A DNA stretch of 64,000 bases from assembly GCA_963753185.1 (NCBI GenBank), contig CAVWBO010000007.1, forward strand, positions 868,001 through 932,000. Direction: 5' to 3'. The position numbers and the translations under genes were made by a program. This DNA is from SZUA-442 sp963753185. Lineage in GTDB: Bacteria; Actinomycetota; Acidimicrobiia; Spongiisociales; UBA5794. Every line of letters begins with the position of its first letter. Within the stretch, counting starts at the first letter, position 1. Below, piece after piece: positions 40,640-49,842 of this stretch. A model generated the notes under the pieces. The model did not search any database, was not told the origin of the DNA, and saw only the letters and a program-made list of their open reading frames with translations.

Positions 40640-41569
40640 CTAGAAGTCGGCTTCCTGGCGGAGGCCGAATGCCGGATGGCGGAGTCGTGACAGCGCCTGC
40701 TTCTCGAGGGAGCGGACCCGTGTCGGTCCGAGCTCGAGGTGCTTGCCGATCTCCTCATGGGTCCTCGGGAGCCCGTCGTCGAATCCGACGCGCTTGGACA
40801 GGATGTAGGCCTCGCGCTCGGGAAGCCTGTCGATCGCCTCGCGGAGGGCGTCGATCGTGGACTGACGCTCGGTCTCCCTGACCGGATCGTCCTCGTCGTC
40901 GTGTGCGACGAAGTCGCCGAGCACGGCACCATCCTCACCGACTGGCGACTCGAGGGAGACGGAATCCGCAACGAGCTGGGCTTCGAGCACCTGATCGAGG
41001 CGGAGTCCCGACTCCTCGGCGAGCTCCTCGGACGAAGGCTCACGGCCGAGCTCGGAGAGCAGGCGGTTCCGTGTCCCGTTGAGGGTGAGGAGCGTGTCGT
41101 GGAGCGAGTTCGGAAGGCGCACGGTGCGGGACTTCTCTGCGACGGCACGCTGCATGGCCTGGCGAATCCACCAGGTCGCGTACGTGGAGAACTTGAATCC
41201 CTTGCGCCAGTCGAACTTCTCGACGGCACGGATGAGGCCGAGGTTGCCCTCCTGGATGAGGTCGACGAACTCGATGCCGTACTGGCTGCGGTACCGCTTC
41301 GCCTGCGAGACGACGAGCCTCAGGTTCGCCTGGGCGAAGCGATCCTTGGCTTCCTTGCCGCGACGGGCGGTGCGCTGGAGCTTGACCTTCTCGGCGCCAC
41401 GGACACCGCCCGCGACGAGCTTCTCCTCGGCTTCGCGTCCGGCTTCGATGGCCTGCGCGAGTTCGACCTCGTCGTCGGCGGTGAGGAGTTCGTGGTTTGC
41501 GATGTCGGCGAGATATGTCGTGAGACTGTCGCCGACTTCGGTCGGGGTGAGGGCCTGGCGTGCTGTCAT
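40640..41569 (-). CDS. RNA polymerase sigma factor of the sigma-70 (group 1/2) family
   Basis: This 309-residue sigma factor has region 1.2 (DSLTTYLADIANHELLTADDEVELAQAIEAG) and region 2 (ANLRLVVSQAKRYRSQYGIEFVDLIQEGNLGLIRAVEKFDWRKGFKFSTYATWWIRQAMQRAV). Region 3 follows, and region 4 with its helix-turn-helix is LPEREAYILSKRVGFDDGLPRTHEEIGKHLELGPTRVRSLEKQALSRL. The short N-terminus without region 1.1 and the 309-residue length point to a group 2 (SigB/HrdA-like) factor rather than the main one, although some actinobacterial SigA are similar. AAGGA nine bases before the ATG at 41569 supports this start over a start 20 codons upstream. Confidence 0.88.
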   Translation of the reverse strand: MTARQALTPTEVGDSLTTYLADIANHELLTADDEVELAQAIEAGREAEEKLVAGGVRGAEKVKLQRTARRGKEAKDRFAQANLRLVVSQAKRYRSQYGIEFVDLIQEGNLGLIRAVEKFDWRKGFKFSTYATWWIRQAMQRAVAEKSRTVRLPNSLHDTLLTLNGTRNRLLSELGREPSSEELAEESGLRLDQVLEAQLVADSVSLESPVGEDGAVLGDFVAHDDEDDPVRETERQSTIDALREAIDRLPEREAYILSKRVGFDDGLPRTHEEIGKHLELGPTRVRSLEKQALSRLRHPAFGLRQEADF

Positions 41570-41694
41570 TTTGTGAATTCCTTCACATGTTGGTCGGTGC
41601 GCATCCGTTGTTCGGACAGATGCGATCACCTGTTGGGGTTCTTATTGGGTGGATACGTATGAGACGTCGTGGAGGTCTCAGGAGTTCCCAAACG

Positions 41695-42468
41695 TCACGG
41701 GCGGTCGAAGAAGATCGACTGGTTGGCTTTCCCTACGAATCCGTGCGCATCGTATACCAAGGAGTCGGTCATGCCAAGCCCCAATCCGTAGGACACCGTT
41801 CGGGCGTCGATCGCCACCCACTCCGATCGCGGCCGTCGCGAGAGATACAGCGTGAGGTCCGTGTTGACAGCGATCAGCCGTTCGGGCGGTTCCATGAAGC
41901 TGATCCCGTTGCCGAGGTCCCCGAACAGCGCGCATTCGGCATAGGGATCGGAATCCTCTCCGTCGACCAGTGGCACGGTTCGGCGGATCCAGACCGCCGC
42001 GTGGCCGCCCTGGAAAGGGTTCCCCCTCGCCGTGCGCATCTCGACGCCGCCGAAGTAGCCGACGTCCCCGAGGAACCCGACATCGAGCGTCGGGCAGTTG
42101 TCGACATCCGGAAGGCCGCTCACGATGGGCTCGCTCAGCGGGATGCCATCGACGCCGGTGCGGATCATCCATGCGCTCGCGCTCATCAGTGGTTCGCCTG
42201 CCTCATCGACGAGGTCGGCGTTCAGGAGCCTGATCTTGCGTCCCGATCGCCTCTCCTGAACGGTCACCCGACAGGGGACCAACGGGATGCCCCGCGGGAT
42301 CTCGAAGGTCACCCGCGACACTCCCATCGATGGATCGGATGCCGCCAGCGCATCCATGACGAGCGCTGCGGGTGGCCCCGCATGCGAGAGCTCCGGGTGC
42401 CATGGTCCGGCAACCAGTCCCGTGGGGTGGAGCCACCCGCCGCGGCGTTCGTAGTACGCCGAGGTCAT
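41695..42468 (-). CDS. Acyl-CoA thioesterase-like protein (TesB/double hotdog type)
   Basis: This 257-residue protein with two hotdog-like halves resembles the thioesterase superfamily group of TesB relatives common in actinobacteria. The N-terminal half has WHPELSHAGPPAALVMDAL and RVTFEIPRGIPLVPCRVTVQERRSGRKIRLLNADL, a typical hotdog strand-helix. The C-terminal half has ISFMEPPERLIAVNTDLTLYLSRRPRSEWVAIDARTVSYGLGLGMTDSLVYDAHGFVGKANQSI. Hydrolysis of an acyl-CoA ester is inferred. The amidohydrolase gene upstream overlaps its start by four bases, so the two are co-expressed. Confidence 0.8.
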   Translation of the reverse strand: MTSAYYERRGGWLHPTGLVAGPWHPELSHAGPPAALVMDALAASDPSMGVSRVTFEIPRGIPLVPCRVTVQERRSGRKIRLLNADLVDEAGEPLMSASAWMIRTGVDGIPLSEPIVSGLPDVDNCPTLDVGFLGDVGYFGGVEMRTARGNPFQGGHAAVWIRRTVPLVDGEDSDPYAECALFGDLGNGISFMEPPERLIAVNTDLTLYLSRRPRSEWVAIDARTVSYGLGLGMTDSLVYDAHGFVGKANQSIFFDRP

Positions 42469-43556
42469 CCAGGCTGCCTGATGGTCCTGCCCCGACGGAT
42501 GATGAGGGCGGGGTCCGCGAGGACCGAGACGTCGTCGTAGGGATGGTCGGTGAAGAACACGGCGTCCGCACTACCACCCGGTCGGAACGTGTCTGTCATG
42601 CCGACGTAGTCGTATGCGTCGAGGCTCGCCGCCCTCGTCGCACCCCGGTGACTCATACCGTATTCGACGAGGCGCGCCGCCTCCTTCGAAACCTCGCCGT
42701 GGCGCACACCCATGTCCGTGCCGGCGAGCACGGTGACTCCCAGGGACTCGGCGAGGGGCAGGTTCTCCCGCATGCGCTCGAGTCCCTCGATGAACAGCCG
42801 TCCTCCCGATGAATCCCGTCCCAGCGTGTTGAGCACATCGATCATGTTGACGACCGTGGGAACCCATGCGCCGCCCCTGCCTGCGAGGACTCGAAGGTCA
42901 TCGGACGTGAGGAAGGGACCATGCTCGATGGAGTCCGCACCGGCCGCGACCGCGTCGGATGCGGAGTAGGCCATCGTGTGGACGGCAACCCTCGCCCCCG
43001 CTCCGTGGGCGACCGCGATCGCCTCCGTGAGGCGGTCCACCGGATAGTTGTTCTTCGGCCCCTCGCCCTTGCGGGGCCAGTCGCCGATGATCTTGACCCA
43101 TCCGCCGCGTGTCTCTGCCTTCGTGCGGATGTATTCGACGAGGTCGTCGGGTTCCACCTCTGCGCCGAAGTCCGACACGTACCCACCAGCGGGGCGGATG
43201 ATGGCACCAGCCACCTCGACGTGGGGACGGAGGTCGGCGTCGTGGTCGAGGGAGAGGAGCGAGAGGCCACTCGCCGCACCCTTGTCGAGGATCAGGAGGA
43301 CGCCCCTGTCGATCTGGGCCCATGCCATCGCTGGGATATTCGACCGCATCTGGTCCTCAGTGATGCCGTGGATGTCCGTCGGCACCTGCATCGTGAGGTG
43401 GGCGTGCGCATCGGCGAGGCCCGGCACGGCCCACAGTCCCGACGTGTCCATCTCGGAGTCGATCGCCACCTCCTCGGGGTCGGCGAAGCGACTTCCGTCG
43501 ATCGCGATGCGTACAGGTTCGCCCTCGAGGGGCCTGATCGTGAGCAGCGTTGCCAT
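42465..43556 (-). CDS. Amidohydrolase family protein, imidazolonepropionase-like
   Basis: This 363-residue metal-dependent hydrolase of the amidohydrolase superfamily has the metal motif DAHAH in AVPGLADAHAHLTM. A later lysine/histidine region is GGWVKIIGDWPR and VAVHTMAYSASDAVAAGADSIEHGPF with the two metal histidines. The catalytic aspartate is in VLAGTDMGVRHG. The C-terminal strand (GSADAVFFTDHPYDDVSVLADPALIIRRGRTI) is typical. The substrate is unknown; relatives include prolidases and imidazolonepropionase. It forms an operon with the thioesterase. Confidence 0.83.
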   Translation of the reverse strand: MATLLTIRPLEGEPVRIAIDGSRFADPEEVAIDSEMDTSGLWAVPGLADAHAHLTMQVPTDIHGITEDQMRSNIPAMAWAQIDRGVLLILDKGAASGLSLLSLDHDADLRPHVEVAGAIIRPAGGYVSDFGAEVEPDDLVEYIRTKAETRGGWVKIIGDWPRKGEGPKNNYPVDRLTEAIAVAHGAGARVAVHTMAYSASDAVAAGADSIEHGPFLTSDDLRVLAGRGGAWVPTVVNMIDVLNTLGRDSSGGRLFIEGLERMRENLPLAESLGVTVLAGTDMGVRHGEVSKEAARLVEYGMSHRGATRAASLDAYDYVGMTDTFRPGGSADAVFFTDHPYDDVSVLADPALIIRRGRTIRQPG

Positions 43557-43580
43557 GGGTCGAGGCTACTTCATGGCGGA

Positions 43581-44660
43581 TCAGCCGACGATGCGCCTCA
43601 ACGGGGATGAGGGTGCGAGGGGGTCGGGTTCGGCGAGCTGGTCGATCGTGCACGATGACGGTTCGCGGTCTGGACGCCAGCGCAGCATCCGGGTCGTTCC
43701 GCGGAACCGCCCCGCCGTCGTCCACGTGTACTGGACCTCGACGACGCGTTCGGGGCGCAGCGGTATCCAGGAATGGTCACGGCCGCTCGATCCGCTCCAC
43801 CGATTCGGCGCGCCGGGCATCGACCCATCAGCGTTGGCCTCCGCATCCATCCAACCCGCCCACGGGTGGTCATCGATGCTGTCGAGTGCGAAGGGCGCGA
43901 GCTCGTCGACGAGTTCACGGCGGCGCTGCGCCGTGAAACTGGCTGCCACGCCGACGTGCCGAAGGCTGCCGTCTCCCTCGTACAGGCCGAGGACCAACGA
44001 ACCGACACCGTCGCCTGACTTGTGCTCTCGGTACCCGGCGACGACGCAGTCAGCGCTCCTGACGTGCTTCAACTTGAACTGGGATCTCTTGTCGAACAGG
44101 TACGGGTCGTCGAGGGGCTTGATGATGAGGCCGTCGAGGCCTGCCCCTTCGAAGTCGTGGAACCATTGCATCGCCTGTTCGGGATCGCGTGTCGCCGGGG
44201 CGAGATGGACGGGAGGGGAGAACGTCGAAGCAACACCCTCGAGGATCGTCCGACGCTCGCCGAACGGCATCTCGACGAGTGCATCGTCGCCGAGGGCGAG
44301 GATGTCGAAGGCGACGAAGTCCGCCGGGGTCCTGTCCGCCAGCATCTGGACACGGGACTCGGCGGGGTGGATGCGCTGGCCCAGAGCGTCGAAGTCGAGG
44401 CATCCGTCGATGCTGACGAAGATCTCCCCATCGATGACGCACCGCGTTGGGAGGCTCGCCAGGAACGGTTCGATCATCTCGGGGAAGTACCGGTTCAGCG
44501 GTCGTTCGTTGCGCGAGCCCAGGACCACCTCGTCGCCGTCACGGAACACGATGCACCGGAACCCGTCCCACTTCGGCTCATAGGAAACGGCGCCGATCGG
44601 GAGCTCGGGCACCGCCTTGGCAAGCATCGGCTTGACAGGGGGCACGATCGGGAGATCCAT
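43581..44660 (-). CDS. ligC: ATP-dependent DNA ligase (LigC type)
   Basis: This 359-residue ligase joins nicks or double-strand break ends with ATP. The adenylated lysine is in motif I, EPKWDGFRCIVF. Motif III is TRCVIDGEIFV, motif IV AGLDGLIIKPLDDPY and motif V QFKLKHVRSADCVVAGYR. The OB domain includes VGSLVLGLYEGDGSLRHVGVAASF. The length matches mycobacterial LigC, which pairs with stand-alone PolD/LigD-like polymerases. ATG at 44660 is favoured; an extension to 44759 lacks family similarity. A LigD-type polymerase lies 3.5 kb away (48230-49216), whereas Ku is not in the window. Confidence 0.92.
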   Translation of the reverse strand: MDLPIVPPVKPMLAKAVPELPIGAVSYEPKWDGFRCIVFRDGDEVVLGSRNERPLNRYFPEMIEPFLASLPTRCVIDGEIFVSIDGCLDFDALGQRIHPAESRVQMLADRTPADFVAFDILALGDDALVEMPFGERRTILEGVASTFSPPVHLAPATRDPEQAMQWFHDFEGAGLDGLIIKPLDDPYLFDKRSQFKLKHVRSADCVVAGYREHKSGDGVGSLVLGLYEGDGSLRHVGVAASFTAQRRRELVDELAPFALDSIDDHPWAGWMDAEANADGSMPGAPNRWSGSSGRDHSWIPLRPERVVEVQYTWTTAGRFRGTTRMLRWRPDREPSSCTIDQLAEPDPLAPSSPLRRIVG

Positions 44661-44677
44661 TGTCGGAAATCCTATCG

Positions 44678-45988
44678 TCAGGGCGACGGTCGGCGGCGCC
44701 AGCTGGCAGGGTACGCGCCGACGATCAGGGCGGCCGCGACGGTCAGGGCGGGGATCCACCAGGTGATGTCGGCGTCACGGTCGACGAGGTAGATGAACGC
44801 CGTGGCCGAGAGTGAGACGATCGACGCTGCCATGCCGGCGACGACGACGGGCATGGGGCGATGGTGCGATGTGGTGTCGATGTCCTGCTCGAAGCGGCCG
44901 AATGCCGCCACGAGGCCACCCGTCACCGCGACCAGGACCGCGTAGAAGACGGGCCTGGTCAGCCACCACTCGATGGTCCCCGGCTCGATCGAGAAGGCAA
45001 CCCCGTCGAACGTGAAGATCCCGACCGCGATGGCGAGGGACAGAGCGGTGAGATGCCAGACGTAGATCGACATCATCGATGCGGACACGGCGACGACGAT
45101 CCGCCAGTTCCTCCTACGAGACGACCACCGTGCGATCCTCCGTGACGAAGCGAGGATCACGCCGATCTGGATGCACGCGAGGAGAAAGACTGCAAACGTG
45201 GGCGGGGTGATGTTCTGTGGTCCACCGCCGGGGATCGTGATCATCGCGACGGGGTACATCTCGGTCCACGTCACACTGATCAGTGCGACCAGCGCGATCG
45301 CCGATCCGAGGAGCGATCGCATCGGTGGGGGAAGGCTCCGCGATGCCTCCCGATCGGCCCACCAGTAGCCGATCTGGTGGACGGCGCCCCACACCAGCAC
45401 GAGATTGACCCAGCCGATTCCCGGGACGTCGAGCACGCGATAGGCGACGTCGACGGCGATCGCCGAGACGACGAGGATCCAGACGGAGATGAGGCCCGCC
45501 CGGTTCCACCATGCGAACGTCAGGGGGGCAATCGAAACGAGGGTGAGGTACACCGCCAGGAACCACAGGGGCAGCGTGGCGTTGAGGACACCTGCGTAGA
45601 CGAGATCCGCGTCGATCCACCGACGCAGGACGAACGCCAGGATCGACCACGCGACGATGACGGGCACAGCCGGCGCGAACAGCCTCCGGAAGCGGATGGT
45701 GAGCCAGCTTCGCCTGTTGGTCGTGCTCGATGCGATCGCCTTCGCGTTCGCGTAGCCGCCGACGAAGAAGAAAATCGGCATCACCTGGATCACCCACGTC
45801 GCCCACCCGGCATACGGGATCCATTCGAGGGTGTTCATCACCAGCGTGTCGCCGTCAGGGGTCACCCAGATGGATGCGGCGAGCCAGTGACCGAAGACAA
45901 CGACGAGCAGAGCGAACACGCGCCACGCATCGGCGACGCGGTTGCGATCGGGTGGCGTCAGATCGACGGCCCGATCGACGCCTTTCAT
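44678..45988 (-). CDS. Acyltransferase 3 family membrane protein
   Basis: This protein of about 436 residues is an OafA/AT3-type integral membrane acyltransferase, which typically O-acetylates surface sugars or lipids. The first helix carries the conserved RxFALLVVVFGHW segment (WRVFALLVVVFGHWLAASI) with the catalytic histidine. MPIFFFVGGYANAKAIASS and RRLFAPAVPVIVAW follow, then about ten helices to the C-terminus. A much longer open frame continues upstream to 47218, but it crosses the opposite-strand mechanosensitive-channel gene and shows no protein character. The start may also be GTG at 46003. Confidence 0.82.
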   Translation of the reverse strand: MKGVDRAVDLTPPDRNRVADAWRVFALLVVVFGHWLAASIWVTPDGDTLVMNTLEWIPYAGWATWVIQVMPIFFFVGGYANAKAIASSTTNRRSWLTIRFRRLFAPAVPVIVAWSILAFVLRRWIDADLVYAGVLNATLPLWFLAVYLTLVSIAPLTFAWWNRAGLISVWILVVSAIAVDVAYRVLDVPGIGWVNLVLVWGAVHQIGYWWADREASRSLPPPMRSLLGSAIALVALISVTWTEMYPVAMITIPGGGPQNITPPTFAVFLLACIQIGVILASSRRIARWSSRRRNWRIVVAVSASMMSIYVWHLTALSLAIAVGIFTFDGVAFSIEPGTIEWWLTRPVFYAVLVAVTGGLVAAFGRFEQDIDTTSHHRPMPVVVAGMAASIVSLSATAFIYLVDRDADITWWIPALTVAAALIVGAYPASWRRRPSP

Positions 45989-46189
45989 GTATCGAGCGGT
46001 CACGTCGCCATCGTACGGGTCTTGCCCATTGCGGGCGTGTGTCGACGACCCGATTGCGATCTGGACGCCAGGCAGGAGCAGCTCGGTGCGTGGCGGCCAT
46101 CTGGCGAATACGGCGCCGATGTTCGGCTCGGATTCAACCCGTCGATCCCCTCGCTCGTTTGTTAGGGTCGGGGTGTCGGAAGGAGACCT

Positions 46190-46894
46190 GTGTCGTTTTG
46201 GGATCGTCTCGTGGAAGAACTGAGGACCGTCGGGGAGAACCTCGCCGAGTGGATCGTGTTGATCGCCGTCGCGCTGATCATCCTGATCATCGGGCGCTGG
46301 ATCCTCAAGTGGGTCCGTCGAATCGTCGAGCGGGTGCTGGGGGCTGCGGCGCTCGACGGCGTGTGGAAGCGCTCCGGTGTGGCGGCGGCGCTCGAACCGT
46401 CTGGACATACGCCGGCATCCATCACAGCCACGATCGTCTATGCCTATGGACTCATCGTCCTCGCACTCATCGTGGTGCGTGTCCTGCAGTTGGAGTCGAT
46501 CGAGGTCCTGCTGCTGCGTCTGCTCGCTTGGGTGCCGCTGCTCATCATCGCGGCGGTCATCGTGATCATCGCCGCTGCCGTCGCGAACTGGACAGCCGAT
46601 CTGGTGCGTCCCTTTGCGACCAATCGCGGCGTGCCGTGGCTGACGTGGCTGATCCAGATCGGCATCATCGTGTTCGGGCTGCTCTTCGCCCTCGACCTGT
46701 TGAACGTCAGCTTCGCCGAGGACGTGGTGAAGATCATCGTCGCTGCTGCGGGCATCGCGTTGGCGATCGCCTTCGGCGTCGGTGGCATCGACGCGGCGAA
46801 GGCCTGGTGGGCCAAATACGGGACCCCTGGCGTCAGCGAGCGGCTCGCTGCCCAGGAGCATCGCGACCACACCGGAGGCGGCTTCGACGGCTGA
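46190..46894 (+). CDS. MscS-related TM-helix membrane protein
   Basis: This 234-residue protein has an amphipathic N-terminus and five predicted helices. The last pair (GIIVFGLLFALDLLNVSFAEDVVKIIVAAAGIALAIAFGVGGIDAAKAWWAKY) matches the conserved TM-helix repeat found in small mechanosensitive-channel relatives. The MscS beta domain is absent, so channel function is uncertain. GGAAGGAG directly precedes the GTG start. It is divergent from the acyltransferase gene. Confidence 0.75.
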   Translation: MSFWDRLVEELRTVGENLAEWIVLIAVALIILIIGRWILKWVRRIVERVLGAAALDGVWKRSGVAAALEPSGHTPASITATIVYAYGLIVLALIVVRVLQLESIEVLLLRLLAWVPLLIIAAVIVIIAAAVANWTADLVRPFATNRGVPWLTWLIQIGIIVFGLLFALDLLNVSFAEDVVKIIVAAAGIALAIAFGVGGIDAAKAWWAKYGTPGVSERLAAQEHRDHTGGGFDG

Positions 46895-46949
46895 ACGCAG
46901 GCCGTAGCGTCCACGGCTGCTGCGGTGGGGTGGCGTTTCGCCATCGTGT

Positions 46950-46969
46950 CGCAGCGCCGTGCCGCTGCG
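46950..46969. terminator. Weak hairpin between convergent genes
   Basis: A 7-bp stem (CGCAGCG / CGCTGCG) with a six-base loop ends just before the MFS stop codon on the other strand. A second short hairpin (TGGCG-TTT-CGCCA) lies at 46931-46943. Both are modest, and one or both could end the two convergent transcripts. Confidence 0.35.
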
Positions 46970-46970
46970 C

Positions 46971-48203
46971 CTATGCCGGTTTCGGTCGGTACGTCGGGAC
47001 GGCGACGAGAACGGGCACGAGCGCGAGGACGGCGCCGGTGAGGGCGAGGCTCGTGAACGACGTCTGGGAGACGATGACACCCGAGATGGCGGCAGCAAAG
47101 GCGGAGGACAGCCACGCGGACGAGTCGGTGAATCCCTGGAGGGTGAGCCGGTCGGCGATCGGGAGGCCCGCCTGAAGGAGGGTGCTGCCAGAGACGTACC
47201 CGAAGTTCCACGCGACACCGAGGAGGAAGAGGCTCACGAGGAGCACGGGCGTCGCGGCGGTCACCGCAGTGGCCGCCATGACGCAGGATCCGATGAACAC
47301 GCCGACCGACGCCATGATCATGCGGCGAGGTCCGACACGGCCCACGAGGAGTCCGGTGATCGGCGCGATCGCGAACATGCCGAGCGTGTGGGCCATCATC
47401 ACCCATCCCACGGTGGCGAGGTTTCCTCCGTTCGCCTTGATGTGGACCGGTGTCATGACCATCACGAGGACCATCACCACCTGGCTCATCACGATGGCCG
47501 CGATGCTGAGCCGTACGGTGGGTGACGACAGGAGGACGGGGATCGACCGCGACGGTCCCGCCGCGAATCGTTCGTCGTCTGCGACGACGAGGCTCATCGG
47601 ATCCGGCCTGAGGGCCACCACCATGAGTGCGGCGACCAGGGCGAAGCCGCCCGCCGCCATCGCAACCGGCCCGACGAGCTCATTGGCTCCGGCGGTCACG
47701 GCGAGGACACTCGTTGGACCGATCAGCAGCGGGCCGATGACCGCCCCGATCGTCGACGCCCACACGATGAGGCTGATCGCTCGTGCCCTCCGGTCCTCGG
47801 TTCGAAGGTCACCCGCGGCGTACCTGGCGAGCTCGGAGCCGCTGCGGCCCATCCCGACCCCTGCCATGCCAGCGAGCAGGAGGAGGAAGTTGGAGGTGAC
47901 GATCGATGCGATCACGAGGAGTGAACCGATGACCGCCACGGTGTATCCGGCGCTGAAGGCGTGGCGGCGACCCCACCGGGCGGACGCCCAGGACAGGACC
48001 GCGGCACCGCCAGCGACTCCGAGGGTGGTCGTCGTCGACGCCAACCCGGCAAGAGCAGTGGTTCCGGTGATGTCGGCGGCGATCAGGGTCCCCACGGTCG
48101 CGACCCCGATGTAGGCCGTCGAGCCGATGGCGTTTCCCGTGAAGAGGGTTCCGATGAGACGTCGACGCGTCGGTTCGTGGATGTCGGTGGCGACCATGGC
48201 CAT
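46971..48203 (-). CDS. MFS transporter
   Basis: This 410-residue protein has 12 predicted helices. The loop 2-3 motif is SWASARWGRRHAFSAGYT, the loop 4-5 region is GMGRSGSELARYAAGDLRTEDRRARAISLIVW, and the second-half motif is GLLVGRVGPRRMIMASV. The central loop holds DDERFAAGPSRSIPVLLSSPTVR. The pattern is that of proton-driven efflux or metabolite exporters, and the substrate cannot be told. Unlike the transporter at 940-1701 it is full length. It follows the LigD polymerase gene by 26 bases in the same direction. Confidence 0.87.
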   Translation of the reverse strand: MAMVATDIHEPTRRRLIGTLFTGNAIGSTAYIGVATVGTLIAADITGTTALAGLASTTTTLGVAGGAAVLSWASARWGRRHAFSAGYTVAVIGSLLVIASIVTSNFLLLLAGMAGVGMGRSGSELARYAAGDLRTEDRRARAISLIVWASTIGAVIGPLLIGPTSVLAVTAGANELVGPVAMAAGGFALVAALMVVALRPDPMSLVVADDERFAAGPSRSIPVLLSSPTVRLSIAAIVMSQVVMVLVMVMTPVHIKANGGNLATVGWVMMAHTLGMFAIAPITGLLVGRVGPRRMIMASVGVFIGSCVMAATAVTAATPVLLVSLFLLGVAWNFGYVSGSTLLQAGLPIADRLTLQGFTDSSAWLSSAFAAAISGVIVSQTSFTSLALTGAVLALVPVLVAVPTYRPKPA

Positions 48204-48229
48204 GCGAGGCTACCGATTCCCCTGCAGGC

Positions 48230-49216
48230 TCATCCGTCCATCCTGCGCTTCGACGGTTGGACCCTGGGAGGTTCACCTGGCATCTTGGGATAGTGGGGTG
48301 GCCATGGTGCGTCGCCGAGCCCATCCTCCTCGTCGCGTTCCACCCACCCGAGTGCCATCGTGAGATCACCAGCAGCCTCGTCGATGCCGTCCGTCAGGTC
48401 GCCGAGGTCTGCCCATCGGTCCCTGAACGACATCAGATCGCACATGTCGGACGACGTCCCGTCGAGCTCGTCCCATTGGAACGGCGTCGAGACCCAGCCC
48501 GTGTGCCGGATCGAGTACGCAGAAGCCACCGACTTGTCCTTTGCGTTCTGGTTGAAGTCGATGAACACCCCGGATCGCTCCTCCTTCCACCATTTCGTGG
48601 TGGCGAGCTCGTTGCGGCGTTCGGCTTCCCGTGCGATAGCGAGGCACGCCCTGCGGACCTCGTAATACGACCAGCGGGTCTGCACCCGGATGTTGATGTG
48701 GATCCCTCGGCTCCCTGACGTCTTCGGCCAGCCGACGAGGCCGAGATCGTCGAGGATCTCGCGTATCGTGTGGGCAACGTCGATCACGGCGTCGAACCCG
48801 TATTCATCGGTGGGATCGAGGTCGATTCGGAGCTCGTCTGGATGATCCATGTCGCTCGCCCTTGCGTTCCACGGATGGAGATCGAGGCAATTCATCTGTG
48901 CCATCCAGACGACGTCCTGCACCTCGAGCGGCAGGAACATCGTCCCTGGGCGCGCCGAGGGGAACGCCACATCGACCTTCGATCGTGCATTGGCAGGTAC
49001 ACGCTTGACGTAGAAGGGCTCGTTACCGACGCCCTTCGTCCACCGCTTGAGCATCGTCGGGCGGTTGTAGACATTGCGGAGCGCACCTTCTCCGCAGAGG
49101 GCGAAATGCTCCGCGACATCGAGCTTCGTCCACCCCCGTTCCGGGAAGACGACCTTCCCCGGACTCGAGATGCGAACAGCAACACCTGCCGCGTCGACCT
49201 GTGCTTCTTGGGCCAT
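48230..49216 (-). CDS. LigD-type polymerase/primase (PolDom), stand-alone
   Basis: This 328-residue protein equals the polymerase domain of LigD, which fills gaps and adds ribonucleotides at double-strand breaks. It starts with VRISSPGKVVFPERGWTKLDVAEHF. The metal aspartates are in LRIDLDPTDEYGF, with catalytic SGSRGIHINI, then YYEVRRACLAIAREAERRNELATTKWWKEERSGVFIDFNQNAKDKSVASAYSIR, the family block. There is no ligase or phosphoesterase domain. It is 3.5 kb from the ATP-dependent ligase; together they could perform end joining, but no Ku is seen. Confidence 0.92.
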   Translation of the reverse strand: MAQEAQVDAAGVAVRISSPGKVVFPERGWTKLDVAEHFALCGEGALRNVYNRPTMLKRWTKGVGNEPFYVKRVPANARSKVDVAFPSARPGTMFLPLEVQDVVWMAQMNCLDLHPWNARASDMDHPDELRIDLDPTDEYGFDAVIDVAHTIREILDDLGLVGWPKTSGSRGIHINIRVQTRWSYYEVRRACLAIAREAERRNELATTKWWKEERSGVFIDFNQNAKDKSVASAYSIRHTGWVSTPFQWDELDGTSSDMCDLMSFRDRWADLGDLTDGIDEAAGDLTMALGWVERDEEDGLGDAPWPPHYPKMPGEPPRVQPSKRRMDG

Positions 49217-49293
49217 GGGACGATTATTGCCGATCGGATGCCGGGAGCTCGGCGTGTTCGTCGGTATCGTGGCGGCGACGAAAGGGAGTGCAC

Positions 49294-49842
49294 GTGGGGG
49301 GCATCGACATCTACGTACCGGTGGAGGACCTGAAGAGGGGCTGGTGGCTCCTCCTGGTGCTCGGCCTCGCGTCCATCGTCTTCGGAGCGTTGCTCATCTT
49401 CTGGCCGGGACGCACGATCACGGTGGTGGCTGCGCTCATCGGCCTCTTCATGATCGTGACAGGCCTCATCCGGTTCGCGGTTGCGGTGTTCGACACCGAC
49501 AGGGAGAACCGATGGCTTCTCGTGATCGCCGGGATCGTGGGTGTCGTGCTCGGTGTCATCATCGTGCGCAACCCCGAGGAGACGATCCGGGTGGTCGTGC
49601 TGGTCACGGCGATCTTCTGGCTCGTGTCAGGGATGATCGACTTCTTCCGGGGTGTGACGAACCGGGCGCTGCCAGACGCCTCGCTGCGTATCGGCCTCGG
49701 AGCCCTGTCAGCACTGTTCGGGCTCATGATCCTCGTATGGCCCGAGATCACGGTCGGAGTTCTCGCCATCCTTACAGGCATCTACATCGTCGTGTTCGGC
49801 TTCCTCGAGGTGGTGGCAGCCTTCCAGGTCAGGAACGCCTGA
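49294..49842 (+). CDS. HdeD/DUF308 family membrane protein
   Basis: This protein of about 182 residues has six short helices in three similar pairs: WWLLLVLGLASIVFGALLIFWPGRTI, WLLVIAGIVGVVLGVIIVRNPEETI and LRIGLGALSALFGLMILVWPEITV. The G-LxxxxGxxxxxxP repeat is the DUF308 signature of HdeD-like proteins, linked in enterobacteria to acid stress but unassigned elsewhere. GTG at 49294 follows AAAGGGAG and is preferred to GTG at 49288. Confidence 0.82.
   Translation: MGGIDIYVPVEDLKRGWWLLLVLGLASIVFGALLIFWPGRTITVVAALIGLFMIVTGLIRFAVAVFDTDRENRWLLVIAGIVGVVLGVIIVRNPEETIRVVVLVTAIFWLVSGMIDFFRGVTNRALPDASLRIGLGALSALFGLMILVWPEITVGVLAILTGIYIVVFGFLEVVAAFQVRNA

Noticed and set aside
44678..47218. An 846-codon open frame on the minus strand
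   Set aside because: Only its last 436 codons are an acyltransferase 3 protein; the upstream part runs antisense through the MscS-like gene and has no protein character.
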